Below, one piece after another: positions 15,818-23,928 of a stretch of DNA of 64,000 nucleotides (position 1 is its first letter; every line of letters starts with the position of its first letter). The DNA comes from Schumannella sp. 10F1B-5-1 (GTDB lineage: Bacteria; Actinomycetota; Actinomycetes; Actinomycetales; Microbacteriaceae), in contig NZ_VHQH01000002.1 in NCBI RefSeq assembly GCF_006517535.1, forward strand, positions 62,001 to 126,000, read 5' to 3'. The notes below the pieces were generated by a model. That model was not told the origin of the DNA. It ran no database searches and saw only the letters and a program-made list of their open reading frames with translations. The translations under genes were made by a program, and so were the position numbers.

Positions 15818-17089
15818 GTGATGATCAGAAGGCCCGCGCGAGCGATCACCGCCGGCGCGGGCCTTCTTCTTGCCGTGATCGTGGTCTCGACGGCGGTGCA
15901 GACCGACCAGCGGCGCAGCGAGCACGCGGCGCGGGATGCGGCGAGCTCGAGCTCGCAGTCCCCCGACGGCCCGGCGGGACCGTCGACTCCGAGCCCGCCC
16001 ACCTCGCCGGAACTCGACGGCTTCTTCACCGAGCCCGACAGTGCGGGCGCCGACGACCCGGTCGATGACGCCTCTTCGCCGCCCGACGATCGTGGCGAGC
16101 CCTTCACCGAGCCCGACACCAACGGCGCCTCCGGCGGCGCCGCATCGTCGGGCGCCGAGCAGGCGAACGACACGAGCGGCGAACCCGCCGACGAGGCGGA
16201 TGCCGTGACCGGCCCCGCGAGCGACGGCCGCATCCTGCGCTTCAAGCTCAGCTACCTGAAGGGCTCGCCTGAGAACCCGAACGCGAAGAACTACGCGCAG
16301 CACGTCGAGGGCGATCGGCCGCTGCTGCTGTTCCTGCCGGCGACCGGAGCGACGCCGGGCGACTACCAGGAGTTCCTGTCGACGGCGGTCGCCTCGGGTT
16401 ACAACGTGCTCGGCCTGCAGTACTGGAACATCGGCAAGTCGGTCACGCGCACCTGCGGCGCCGACGCGAACTGCTACACCGACGTGCAGCGCAACCGCTT
16501 CGACGGAACGCGGCCCGGCAAGTTCAGCCGAGTGGATGCGGCGAACTCGATCCTGCACCGCTTCCGCGCCTCGATCGCCTACCTGCAGGAGCACGACCCG
16601 AAGGGCGATTGGGACCGCTTCCTCGACGACCGCGACCCGGTGTGGTCGCGCATCGTGCTCGCCGGGCACTCGCAGGGCGGCGGCGAGTCGGCGTTCATCG
16701 CGCACTATCACCGCGTGCGCGGCGTGCTGATGTTCTCCTCGCCCGTCGAGACCTTCGGCGACACGGTCGCGTCGTGGATCGGCAAGCCCGGCGCGACCCC
16801 GCTCGGCCGCATGTACGCCTTCGACGTGCAGAGCGACATGTACTACGACCGCATCGTGCCGACCTGGGCGCACCTCGGGCTCGGCACCCCGGATCCGACG
16901 CAGATCAGGAAGGTGCCGACCGGCAGTCACGTGCTGATCAGCGACCTCGACGTCGGCACTCCGCGCGAGGCGCACGGGCGCAGCGTGAGCGACGGCGGGC
17001 CGCGCGGCTCCGACGGCCGGATGCGGTTCCTCGCCACCTGGAACTGGATGCTCGCGCAGGTGCGCGACCCCGACCCCTCGGCCCGCTGA
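15818..17089 (+). CDS. Secreted or membrane-anchored alpha/beta hydrolase
   Basis: 423 residues. A hydrophobic signal or anchor at about residues 8-28 is followed by a Ser/Pro/Asp-rich linker of about 110 residues with two FTEPD repeats. The hydrolase fold follows: strand RPLLLFLPATG, nucleophile elbow AGHSQGG and a late histidine in GSHVLIS. It probably acts as an esterase or similar on the cell surface; the substrate is unknown. Start choice is between GTG 15818 and ATG 15821. A TATCAT hexamer ends seven bases upstream, suggesting a leaderless transcript. Confidence 0.8.
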   Translation: MMIRRPARAITAGAGLLLAVIVVSTAVQTDQRRSEHAARDAASSSSQSPDGPAGPSTPSPPTSPELDGFFTEPDSAGADDPVDDASSPPDDRGEPFTEPDTNGASGGAASSGAEQANDTSGEPADEADAVTGPASDGRILRFKLSYLKGSPENPNAKNYAQHVEGDRPLLLFLPATGATPGDYQEFLSTAVASGYNVLGLQYWNIGKSVTRTCGADANCYTDVQRNRFDGTRPGKFSRVDAANSILHRFRASIAYLQEHDPKGDWDRFLDDRDPVWSRIVLAGHSQGGGESAFIAHYHRVRGVLMFSSPVETFGDTVASWIGKPGATPLGRMYAFDVQSDMYYDRIVPTWAHLGLGTPDPTQIRKVPTGSHVLISDLDVGTPREAHGRSVSDGGPRGSDGRMRFLATWNWMLAQVRDPDPSAR

Positions 17090-17231
17090 GCCGGCGGCGA
17101 GCCCTGGCCGAGCCGGCCGCCGAGTCGTGGCCGAGCCGGTGCCGAGTCGGCCACCGGCCGTCGGTGATCGGCCCGCTCGGGGGTGACCCCCATCCGGGGC
17201 ACAAAATCTTGGTGAATATCGGTCGGAGCTC

Positions 17232-17261
17232 TTCCCTCAAGTCCTGACGCCTGACTAGTTT
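17232..17261 (+). promoter_or_regulatory. Promoter of the first T7SS substrate cassette
   Basis: TAGTTT at 17256-17261 lies six bases before the GTG start, with TTCCCT at 17232-17237 at 18-base spacing. The layout matches the promoter of the paralogous cassette at 52 kb and predicts a leaderless transcript. The -35 match is poor. Confidence 0.45.
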
Positions 17262-17267
17262 TGAGCA

Positions 17268-17732
17268 GTGCTCTCTGCTGACGAGGTGATCGACCAGATC
17301 CACGACGACGTGCAGGCGAACGACGAACGCGCCGCACGCATGCCGGCCTTCACGGCCGCCGTCGAGGCCGCCCGCGGCGTCGCCACGTCGACGAACCGCG
17401 ACATCCGCGTCGAGGCCGACTCGACCGGGCACGTCACCGCGATCGACATCAGCGAGTCCGCGCTGAGCGGCGGAGCACGTCGCCTCTCGCGCGAGATCCT
17501 GCAGACCATCGGCGCCGCCGAGATCGCCGCCAAGCGCCAGGCCGTGCAGGGCGTGGCCGCGCTGCTCGGCGACGACGACCCGATCACCCTGCAGCTCGCC
17601 GCCGAGCTCGACGCCCGCGAGGCCGCCCTCCGCGGTGTCGCGCCGGGCGCCGCCGGCAGCGCCGTCGACCCTCTCGCGCCGGAGCCGGGGGCTCCCAGCG
17701 AGACCAGCATCAGCAGTGGGGAGCGCAGATGA
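17268..17732 (+). CDS. YbaB/EbfC-like protein of T7SS substrate cassette 1
   Basis: 154 residues. The fold signature is YbaB-like: a helix with charged residues, then beta strands (IRVEADSTGHVTAIDIS) and a long C-terminal helix (LSREILQTIGAAEIAAKRQ). YbaB/EbfC proteins are usually nucleoid-associated, but this version is larger and has an acidic/Pro-rich tail. It overlaps the next gene by four bases (ATGA). A clear paralogue starts at 52039 in the same three-gene order, so it is probably an accessory (chaperone or regulator) for the exported substrate. Confidence 0.7.
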   Translation: MLSADEVIDQIHDDVQANDERAARMPAFTAAVEAARGVATSTNRDIRVEADSTGHVTAIDISESALSGGARRLSREILQTIGAAEIAAKRQAVQGVAALLGDDDPITLQLAAELDAREAALRGVAPGAAGSAVDPLAPEPGAPSETSISSGERR

Positions 17733-18046
17733 CCGAAGAGATCGCACTCGACTTCGACAAGCTGCGGCAGCACGCCGCGCTCGTCAGCTCGGTGGCCGAC
17801 GACGTCAACAAGGCGATCGCCTCGGTCAAGGGCGGCAACCTCGCCGAGAACGCCTTCGGCATCATGTGCGCGTTCCTGGTTCCGCAGACGCTCGCGATGA
17901 CCGTCGCCGGCAGCGGGATGCTGAACGGCAAGATGGCGCTCCTGCTGCGCACCGCCGGCGAGCTGAAGCAGACGGCATCCCAGTGGGAGCAGATCGAGGC
18001 CGACGTCAAGGGCACCTGGGACACGATTCAGAAGGCGATGGACTGA
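17729..18046 (+). CDS. EspC-like small T7SS partner protein, cassette 1
   Basis: 105 residues, all helical: MTEEIALDFDKLRQHA..., a conserved centre AFGIMCAFLVP, and a second amphipathic helix with QWEQIEADVKGTW. It resembles the EspC/WXG100-like helical-hairpin proteins of ESX systems (excreted with larger substrates). The paralogue at 52460 keeps AFGVMCAFLVP. It overlaps the substrate gene by one base (TGATG). It is probably the dedicated partner of the large protein downstream. Confidence 0.72.
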   Translation: MTEEIALDFDKLRQHAALVSSVADDVNKAIASVKGGNLAENAFGIMCAFLVPQTLAMTVAGSGMLNGKMALLLRTAGELKQTASQWEQIEADVKGTWDTIQKAMD

Positions 18047-19302
18047 TGACCGCAGCGGCAGCCACCTCGACCTCGCCGTTCAACGGCAGCAACATCCTGG
18101 CCGACGGCCGCGCCCTCTCGGCGGCGGTCAAGAACGGCAACTGGCTGGATGGCGGCATCGCCTTCCTGCAGGGTCTCGGCGACGCCGCGGCCGCGCTCAG
18201 CGATCCGATCGGCTCGATCGTCAACTGCGGTCTCGGCTGGGTCATGAACTACATCAGCCCGCTCAAGGAGTGGCTGAACAAGCTGGCGGGCAGCCAGTCG
18301 GCGGTGCAGTCCTTCGCGAAGCAGTGGACGCAGGCGGGCACCGTGATGCGCCAGGCCGGCGGCACGCTCGCCGCGCGGCTCAAGGACCTCGAGGGGATGT
18401 CGGGCAAGACCGTCGACTCGTACCTCGCCTACGCGGCCGACGCCGCCGAGCACGTCGCCGCATCCGGTGACTGGGCCGACGCGATCTCGAACGGGCTCAA
18501 CACCGGCAGCGAGCTGGTCGCCAAGATGCAGAGCGTGGTGAAGCAGGGCATCTCGAGCGTGCTGGCCACCGCGATCGAGGCCATGGCCGTCGTCGCCGCC
18601 TCGTTCGGACTCGGCATCGGCTATGCCATCGCCCGCGTCGTGACCAAGGTGAACCAGGTCGTGAACAAGGTCGTGAAGCCGCTGCTTCAGGTGCTGCAGT
18701 CGGTCAAGTCGCTCGTCGGCGTCGTGCAGTCGTTCAAGCAGCTGTTCAACGGCAGCGAGAAGCTGACCGACAGCATGGTCAACCTCGACGTGCAGGCCAC
18801 CAAGGTCGACCTGGGCGCCATCACCGACGCCTCCTCGGCCACCAAGGTCGGTGCGACCGGCGCCGACAACCTGACGATCGCCGGCTCGAAGGCCGACAGC
18901 GAGAACGCGGCGCTCGTCAGCGCCGATGGCGCGATCGGCGGAGGCCAGGTGCACCTGGCCGACACCTTCGGCGCGGGCGGCGGAGGCGGCGGCACGGTCA
19001 CCGGCAGCGGCGTGAGCGGCGGAGCGGTCACCGGACTCGGAGCCGGCGCCGTCGGCGTGGGCGCGGTCGGCGCCGGCGCGGCGGGGGCTGCGGCCCTGGC
19101 CGGGCGCACGGGCGCGACCGGCGGCGGCCTCCTCGGGCGCACGAACCTCGCCGGCACCGGCGGCGCGGGAGCCGGCGGTGCCGGAGCCCGCGGCATGGGC
19201 GGCATGATGGGCGGCGGTCGCGCCGGCGACTCGGGCTCGCGCCTCGGCCGCCGCGGACGCAACCTGACCGTCGAGATCATCCCCGACGACGACGAGAGCT
19301 GA
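18046..19302 (+). CDS. T7SS substrate-like protein with Gly-rich tail, cassette 1
   Basis: 418 residues. The N-terminal 250 residues are helical and homologous by eye to the toxin at 52788: shared SPF start, DPIGS/TxxxxGLGW and PLKxWLNxL. A hydrophobic helix at about 170-200 (IEAMAVVAASFGLGIGYAIA) could insert in membranes. Instead of a toxin domain the C-terminus is Gly/Ala-rich (about 305-395) and ends basic then acidic (GRRGRN, IIPDDDES). No catalytic motif is seen, so it may be structural, EspB-like, or a substrate that has lost its toxin. The 3' end is tandemly duplicated. Confidence 0.72.
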   Translation: MTAAAATSTSPFNGSNILADGRALSAAVKNGNWLDGGIAFLQGLGDAAAALSDPIGSIVNCGLGWVMNYISPLKEWLNKLAGSQSAVQSFAKQWTQAGTVMRQAGGTLAARLKDLEGMSGKTVDSYLAYAADAAEHVAASGDWADAISNGLNTGSELVAKMQSVVKQGISSVLATAIEAMAVVAASFGLGIGYAIARVVTKVNQVVNKVVKPLLQVLQSVKSLVGVVQSFKQLFNGSEKLTDSMVNLDVQATKVDLGAITDASSATKVGATGADNLTIAGSKADSENAALVSADGAIGGGQVHLADTFGAGGGGGGTVTGSGVSGGAVTGLGAGAVGVGAVGAGAAGAAALAGRTGATGGGLLGRTNLAGTGGAGAGGAGARGMGGMMGGGRAGDSGSRLGRRGRNLTVEIIPDDDES

Positions 19303-19492
19303 GGCGGCGCGCGTTTCGCTGACGCACGGCGCGGGAGCCGGCGGTGCCGGAGCCCGCGGCATGGGCGGCCTGATGGGCGGCGGTCGCGCCGGCGACTCGG
19401 GCTCGCGCCTCGGCCGCCGCGGACGCAACCTGACCGTCGAGATCATCCCCGACGACGACGAGAGCTGAGGCGGCGCGCGTTTCGCTGACGCA
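19161..19492 (+). repeat. 166-bp tandem duplication of the substrate gene 3' end
   Basis: Two adjacent 166-base units, 19161-19326 and 19327-19492, followed by nine bases of a third. I see only one difference (A versus C after GGGCGGC). The first unit carries the last 47 codons and the stop of the gene above; the second, lying after that stop, is a non-coding relic. The near identity points to a very recent event. Confidence 0.9.
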
Positions 19493-19599
19493 CGGCGCGG
19501 GCTGAGCGTGCCGCGCGCGCTGCGCATCCATTGCTCTGACGTCGAGCGCCCGGCCTGCGGCTGGGCGCTTCGTCGTTCCCGGGCGGCTTTGCCTGCGCA

Positions 19600-19663
19600 C
19601 AACTCAGGAGATGCGTCGTCAGGTGAGGCGTTGGCCCCATCCCGGAACGGATCTCCTGAGTTG
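19600..19663. repeat. Inverted repeat, family A (CAACTCAGGA ends)
   Basis: 13-base perfect arms, CAACTCAGGAGAT at 19600-19612 and its complement at 19651-19663. The same outer sequence recurs at 36417-36483, and related ends occur at 31661-31825. Confidence 0.8.
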
Positions 19664-19764
19664 CGTCACCGCATCAGCTCGGGTGCTCATGCGGGGGCGC
19701 GACGGGGTGCGCGGCTCGACGGTGCGACGCCGCAGCTGCCGCCCGCCCGCACGTCGCCGCACGT

Positions 19765-19829
19765 CGCCGCACGATCTTGGCGTCGCCGTGCCATATCGTG
19801 CGGCGAAACCAGGATCGCCGCGCGATCCT
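19765..19829. repeat. Inverted repeat, family B (CGCCGCACGAT) plus small hairpin
   Basis: Arms CGCCGCACGAT at 19765-19775 and ATCGTGCGGCG at 19795-19805, then a second hairpin AGGATCG-CCGCG-CGATCCT (19811-19829). A close copy with identical 41-base span lies at 36545-36585. Confidence 0.8.
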
Positions 19830-19875
19830 GCGGAAGAACACGCGCGCTCGGGGCCGACGACGGAACGCCCTCGGG

Positions 19876-22800
19876 TCAGGGGTGCGACGGGGGCGCGAAG
19901 AGCAGCTGGGCCGTCATGAGGCCGCGCTCGCGGCTCACGACCTGGGCGCGGCCGGGCTCGGACGGGATCGGCTTCACGCGGCCGATCAGCGCGCCCTCGT
20001 CGGGGTTGCCGCCGAGCAGGATTCCCGTCACGCCGAGGTCGGTGAAGCGCTGGATGATCGGGTCGTAGGCGGCCCGGCTCGCGCCGCCCGCGCGGCGGGT
20101 CAGGATCACGTGCAGGCCCAGGTCGCCGGCCTGCGCGAGCAGCGGCTGCAGCACGGCGAGCGGGTTGCCCTGGCTGGTCGCGACGAGGTCGTAGTCGTCG
20201 ACCAGGATGAATCCCTCGGCGCCCTTCCACCAGCTGCGCTGCCGCAGCTGCTCGGGTGTGACATCCGGGCCCGGGATGCGCGAGGAGAAGAACTGCGCGA
20301 GCTCGGTGAGTCCTCCGGTCGCCATCTCGTGCGAGGTCAGGTAGGCGCCGACGTACTCCTGCGGCAGCTCGCCGAGCAGCGAGCGGCGGTAGTCGACGAC
20401 GAACAGCTTCGCCTCGGTCGGCCCGTAGAGGCGGGTGATCTCCTGCGCGATGCCGCGCAGGAACGACGACTTGCCGCTGCCCGCATCCCCGTAGAGATAG
20501 AGGTGCGACTCGGCGCGCGGGTCGATCCCGAAGGGCGCCAGCGCCTGCTCGTCGACGCCGAGCAGCAGACGCGGGAACTCCGGGCCGGCCTGGCGTCGCG
20601 CCTCGTCGAGCTGCAGCAGCTTCGGCAGCAGGCGCAGCTTGGGTGGCTGCGGGCCGGTCCAGGCGGCCGTGACGCGGGCGATCAGGTCGTCGACGCCGTC
20701 GACGAGCCGCGCCGCATCCCCGACGCCGTCGATGCGCGGAACCGCGCCGAGCATCTGCAGCCCCGATGGCGCGAGGCCACGACCCGGCTGGCCGGCCGGC
20801 ACGTTGGCGGCCGCCTTGCGCGCGATCTCCGAGTCGGTCGGGTCGCCGAGGCGCAGCTCGAGCCGGGTCTGGATGAGGTCCTTCAGGTTCGAGCGGATGT
20901 CGAGCCAGCGGTTGGCGGTGACGATCACGTGCACGCCGAAGCTGAGGCCGCGCGCGGCGATCGTGAGGATCGTCGGCTCGAGCGCCTCGTATTCGGTGCG
21001 CAGGGTCGACCAGCCGTCGACGACCAGGAACACGTCGCCGTAGCCGTCGTCGACGACGCCCTGCGCGCGCCGCATCCGGTAGGTGTCGATCGAGTCGATG
21101 CCGTGCTCGCGGAAGAACAGCTCGCGGCCGTCGATGATGCCCTGCACCTCGGCGACCGTGCGCCGCACCGACTCCTGCTCGGTGCGGGTCGCGACGCCGG
21201 CGACGTGCGGCAGCTTCTGCAGCCCCGTGAAGCTGCCGCCGCCGAAGTCGAGCACGTAGAACTGCAGCTCGAGCGGCGAGCCGGTGAGGGCGAGGGAGGC
21301 GACCAGCGACCGGGCGAGCGTCGACTTGCCGCTGAGCGGTCCGCCGACGATCGCGACATGGCCCGCGGCGCCGCCGAGCGAGGCGGTCAGGTGCTCGCGC
21401 CGCTGCTCGAGCGGCACATCCACGATGCCGAGCGGCACGGTCAGGCCGCCGGCCGCGCGCCAGGACGGCGAGATGAGGCCGAGCTGCGGGTCGACGACGA
21501 GGTCGCCGAGCAGCTGGTCGAGGGATGCCGGCTCCTTCAGCGGGGGCAGCCACACCTGGTGGGCGGCCGGCCCGCGCCCCGCCATGCGGTCGACGGCGAG
21601 CTGGAAGGTGCTGCGCTCCTCCTCGGGCTCGCGCGGCGCGAGGTCGTCGTCGGAGAGCACCGGCTCGATCGCGACGGCGCCCGAGGCGGCGGCGGTGAAC
21701 AGCTCGATCTCGGCGGCGACGGCGGCGTCCGCATCCACCCCGCCTGTCGTGATGCGGCGACGCGGCGGCGATCCGGAGACGTAGGCCGCCTTGAACTGCA
21801 CGAGCGGGTCGGTGCCGACCTTGAGCAGGCCGACGCCCGGCTCCTGCGGCAGCGTGTAGGCGTCGGGCACCCCGATCACGGTGCGCGACTCGGCGGCCGA
21901 GAAGGTGCGGAGTCCGATGCGGTAGGAGAGGTAGGTGTCGAGGCCGCGCAGCTTGCCCTCTTCGAGGCGCTGGGATGCGAGCAGCAGGTGCACCTGCAGC
22001 GAGCGACCCACGCGGCCGATGTTGATGAAGCTCTCGACGAACTCGGGCTTCGCGGCGAGCAGCTCGCTGAACTCGTCGGCGACGATCAGCAGCGCGGGCA
22101 GCGGCTCGAGGTCGGTGCGTCCGCCGCGGCGGGCCTTATCGTAGTCGCTGACGTTGGCGAAGTTGCCGGCCGCGCGCAGCAGCTCCTGTCGGCGCACGAC
22201 CTCGCCCTGCAGCGCATCCTGGAACCGGTCGACGAGCGCGAGCTCGCTGCCGAGGTTGGTGATGATCGCCGACACGTGCGGCATGCCGGCCATGCCGGCG
22301 AAGGTCGCGCCGCCCTTGAAGTCGACGAGCACGAAGTTCAGCTGCTCGCTCGAGTGGGTGAGCGCGAGCGACAGCACGAGCGTGCGCAGCACCTCGGACT
22401 TGCCCGAGCCGGTCGCGCCGATCAGCACGCCGTGCGGGCCCATGCCCTGCTGCGCGGCCTCCTTGATGTCGAGCACGAGCGGCACGCCGTTCGTGTCCTG
22501 CCCGATCGGCACGCGGAGCCGGTCGCGCTCGAGCCGCGGCGACCACACCCGGTCGTAGTCGATCTCGCGCACATCCGGCAGGCCCAGCAGCTCGACCAGC
22601 TCGCGCTGCCCCGACAGGGCCTCGGTGCCGGTGGATGCGGTGCCCGCCGCCAGCGGCATGAGCCGTCGTGCCGTGGCCTCCGCCTCGGCGATCGACACGG
22701 TGTCGGGGGTGAAGCGCTCGGCGAGGCGTCCCAGCGCGACGACCTCGGCGGGCGGCGTCGCGGACGCGCCCGCCGCGCGACCGGCGCCGGCGCTCGCGGC

Positions 22801-23928
22801 GACCCGCGTGACCGTGCCGCCGGGCACCGGGGCGACCACGGTCGACTCGGAGGGGAGCGCGAGGCGCAGGGTCTGCGCATCCTCGAGCTCGGCCCACCGC
22901 GCGGGCAGGTCGATCACGGTGACGCCCTGCATGCCCTCGGCGCCGACGACCGGGGAGTCGTTCGGCAGACGCCCGCCGTCGACCACGAGCACGATGTGCG
23001 GGGCGGTGCGCGCGGCGCCCGCCATCGACGCCGAGAAGCGCGGCCGCTCGCGCAGGTCGGCGGGCAGCAGCTCCTCGAGCTCGGCGAGGTCGGCGGCGAT
23101 CATGCGCGCCGGGCCGAGACGGTCGGCGACGCGGGCGGAGTGCGTGTGTGGCAGCCACTTGGTCCACTCCCACAGCGCGAGCTGCTGCGGCCCGGCGAGC
23201 ACCGCGATCTGCAGGCTCTCGGGTTCGTGCGAGGTGGCGAGACCGAGCACCATCGACCGCGCGAGCGAGCGCACCGACTCCTCGTCGGCGCCCGTCACCT
23301 CGACCCGGGCGTAGTCGCCCAGCCCGACGGCGAGCGGCAGGCGCGGCTGCATCTCGTGGGTGAGCATGAAGCGGTGCGCGGCCGACGCGGCGACCGGGTC
23401 GAGCTGCGCGAGCGGCGGCAGCTCGGGCGCCTCGAGCGTGATGCACAGCGGCTGGTCGCTGACGCCGATGCGCGTCTGCAGGAAGTCGGGGTCGCCGATC
23501 GAGCGCTCCCACACGCGGCTGCGCTCGTCGGCCATGAACGGCAGCGCCGACGGCGCCGGGTTGACCCAGTTGCCGTGGCGGCGCTGCTGGCGCGCGGCCG
23601 TGCGTACGGTGTCGCGCAGCTCCTTCAGATAGGCGAGGTACTCGCGGCGGTTCTCGAGCACCTGCGCCGCGCGCTGGGCCCGCTGCCGCCAGCCGTTCAC
23701 CGCGACGAAGCCGAGCGACGAGAGCAGGAACATCCCGCCCATGATCAGGCCGGTCACGTTCTGCTGCGAGAAGCCGATCATCACGATGCCGCCCACGCTG
23801 CCGAGCATCGGCAGGGCGGTCATGAGCATGCCGCCGGCGCCCTCGCTGGGCACCAGCTCGGGCGGCGGCTGCACCTGCACGGTGCCGCTGGGCACGCGCG
23901 GCGGGGCGAGTCGGGGCGCTCTGCTCAC
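19876..23928 (-). CDS. eccC: EccC: T7SS FtsK/SpoIIIE-type ATPase
   Basis: 1350 residues from GTG, overlapping the upstream stop (GTGA). Two membrane segments lie near residues 35-80. Three ATPase domains follow, with Walker A motifs near residue 505 (GATGSGKSE), 862 (GGPLSGKST) and 1146 (GDAGSGKSS). Walker B is canonical only in the first (LLIVADEFSE); the second reads VVDGWS and the third LVDDYD, as in other EccC proteins where the first ATPase does most hydrolysis. It is a single fused polypeptide. It recognises WXG100 substrate pairs and drives export. It is the last gene of the minus-strand T7SS operon and the only EccC seen. Confidence 0.95.
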   Translation of the reverse strand: MSRAPRLAPPRVPSGTVQVQPPPELVPSEGAGGMLMTALPMLGSVGGIVMIGFSQQNVTGLIMGGMFLLSSLGFVAVNGWRQRAQRAAQVLENRREYLAYLKELRDTVRTAARQQRRHGNWVNPAPSALPFMADERSRVWERSIGDPDFLQTRIGVSDQPLCITLEAPELPPLAQLDPVAASAAHRFMLTHEMQPRLPLAVGLGDYARVEVTGADEESVRSLARSMVLGLATSHEPESLQIAVLAGPQQLALWEWTKWLPHTHSARVADRLGPARMIAADLAELEELLPADLRERPRFSASMAGAARTAPHIVLVVDGGRLPNDSPVVGAEGMQGVTVIDLPARWAELEDAQTLRLALPSESTVVAPVPGGTVTRVAASAGAGRAAGASATPPAEVVALGRLAERFTPDTVSIAEAEATARRLMPLAAGTASTGTEALSGQRELVELLGLPDVREIDYDRVWSPRLERDRLRVPIGQDTNGVPLVLDIKEAAQQGMGPHGVLIGATGSGKSEVLRTLVLSLALTHSSEQLNFVLVDFKGGATFAGMAGMPHVSAIITNLGSELALVDRFQDALQGEVVRRQELLRAAGNFANVSDYDKARRGGRTDLEPLPALLIVADEFSELLAAKPEFVESFINIGRVGRSLQVHLLLASQRLEEGKLRGLDTYLSYRIGLRTFSAAESRTVIGVPDAYTLPQEPGVGLLKVGTDPLVQFKAAYVSGSPPRRRITTGGVDADAAVAAEIELFTAAASGAVAIEPVLSDDDLAPREPEEERSTFQLAVDRMAGRGPAAHQVWLPPLKEPASLDQLLGDLVVDPQLGLISPSWRAAGGLTVPLGIVDVPLEQRREHLTASLGGAAGHVAIVGGPLSGKSTLARSLVASLALTGSPLELQFYVLDFGGGSFTGLQKLPHVAGVATRTEQESVRRTVAEVQGIIDGRELFFREHGIDSIDTYRMRRAQGVVDDGYGDVFLVVDGWSTLRTEYEALEPTILTIAARGLSFGVHVIVTANRWLDIRSNLKDLIQTRLELRLGDPTDSEIARKAAANVPAGQPGRGLAPSGLQMLGAVPRIDGVGDAARLVDGVDDLIARVTAAWTGPQPPKLRLLPKLLQLDEARRQAGPEFPRLLLGVDEQALAPFGIDPRAESHLYLYGDAGSGKSSFLRGIAQEITRLYGPTEAKLFVVDYRRSLLGELPQEYVGAYLTSHEMATGGLTELAQFFSSRIPGPDVTPEQLRQRSWWKGAEGFILVDDYDLVATSQGNPLAVLQPLLAQAGDLGLHVILTRRAGGASRAAYDPIIQRFTDLGVTGILLGGNPDEGALIGRVKPIPSEPGRAQVVSRERGLMTAQLLFAPPSHP

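Larger units (their letters stand above)
19303..19875. other. Convergent intergenic region with duplicated relic and inverted repeats
   Basis: 573 bases with no supported gene between the substrate gene and eccC, which converge here. It holds the second copy of the 166-base duplication and then two inverted-repeat elements (19600-19663 and 19765-19829). No transposase is present. Confidence 0.8.

Noticed and set aside
19303-19492. A second, short gene encoding a copy of the substrate tail
   Set aside because: The repeat unit follows the stop codon, has no start with a ribosome site and is a duplicated 3' end.
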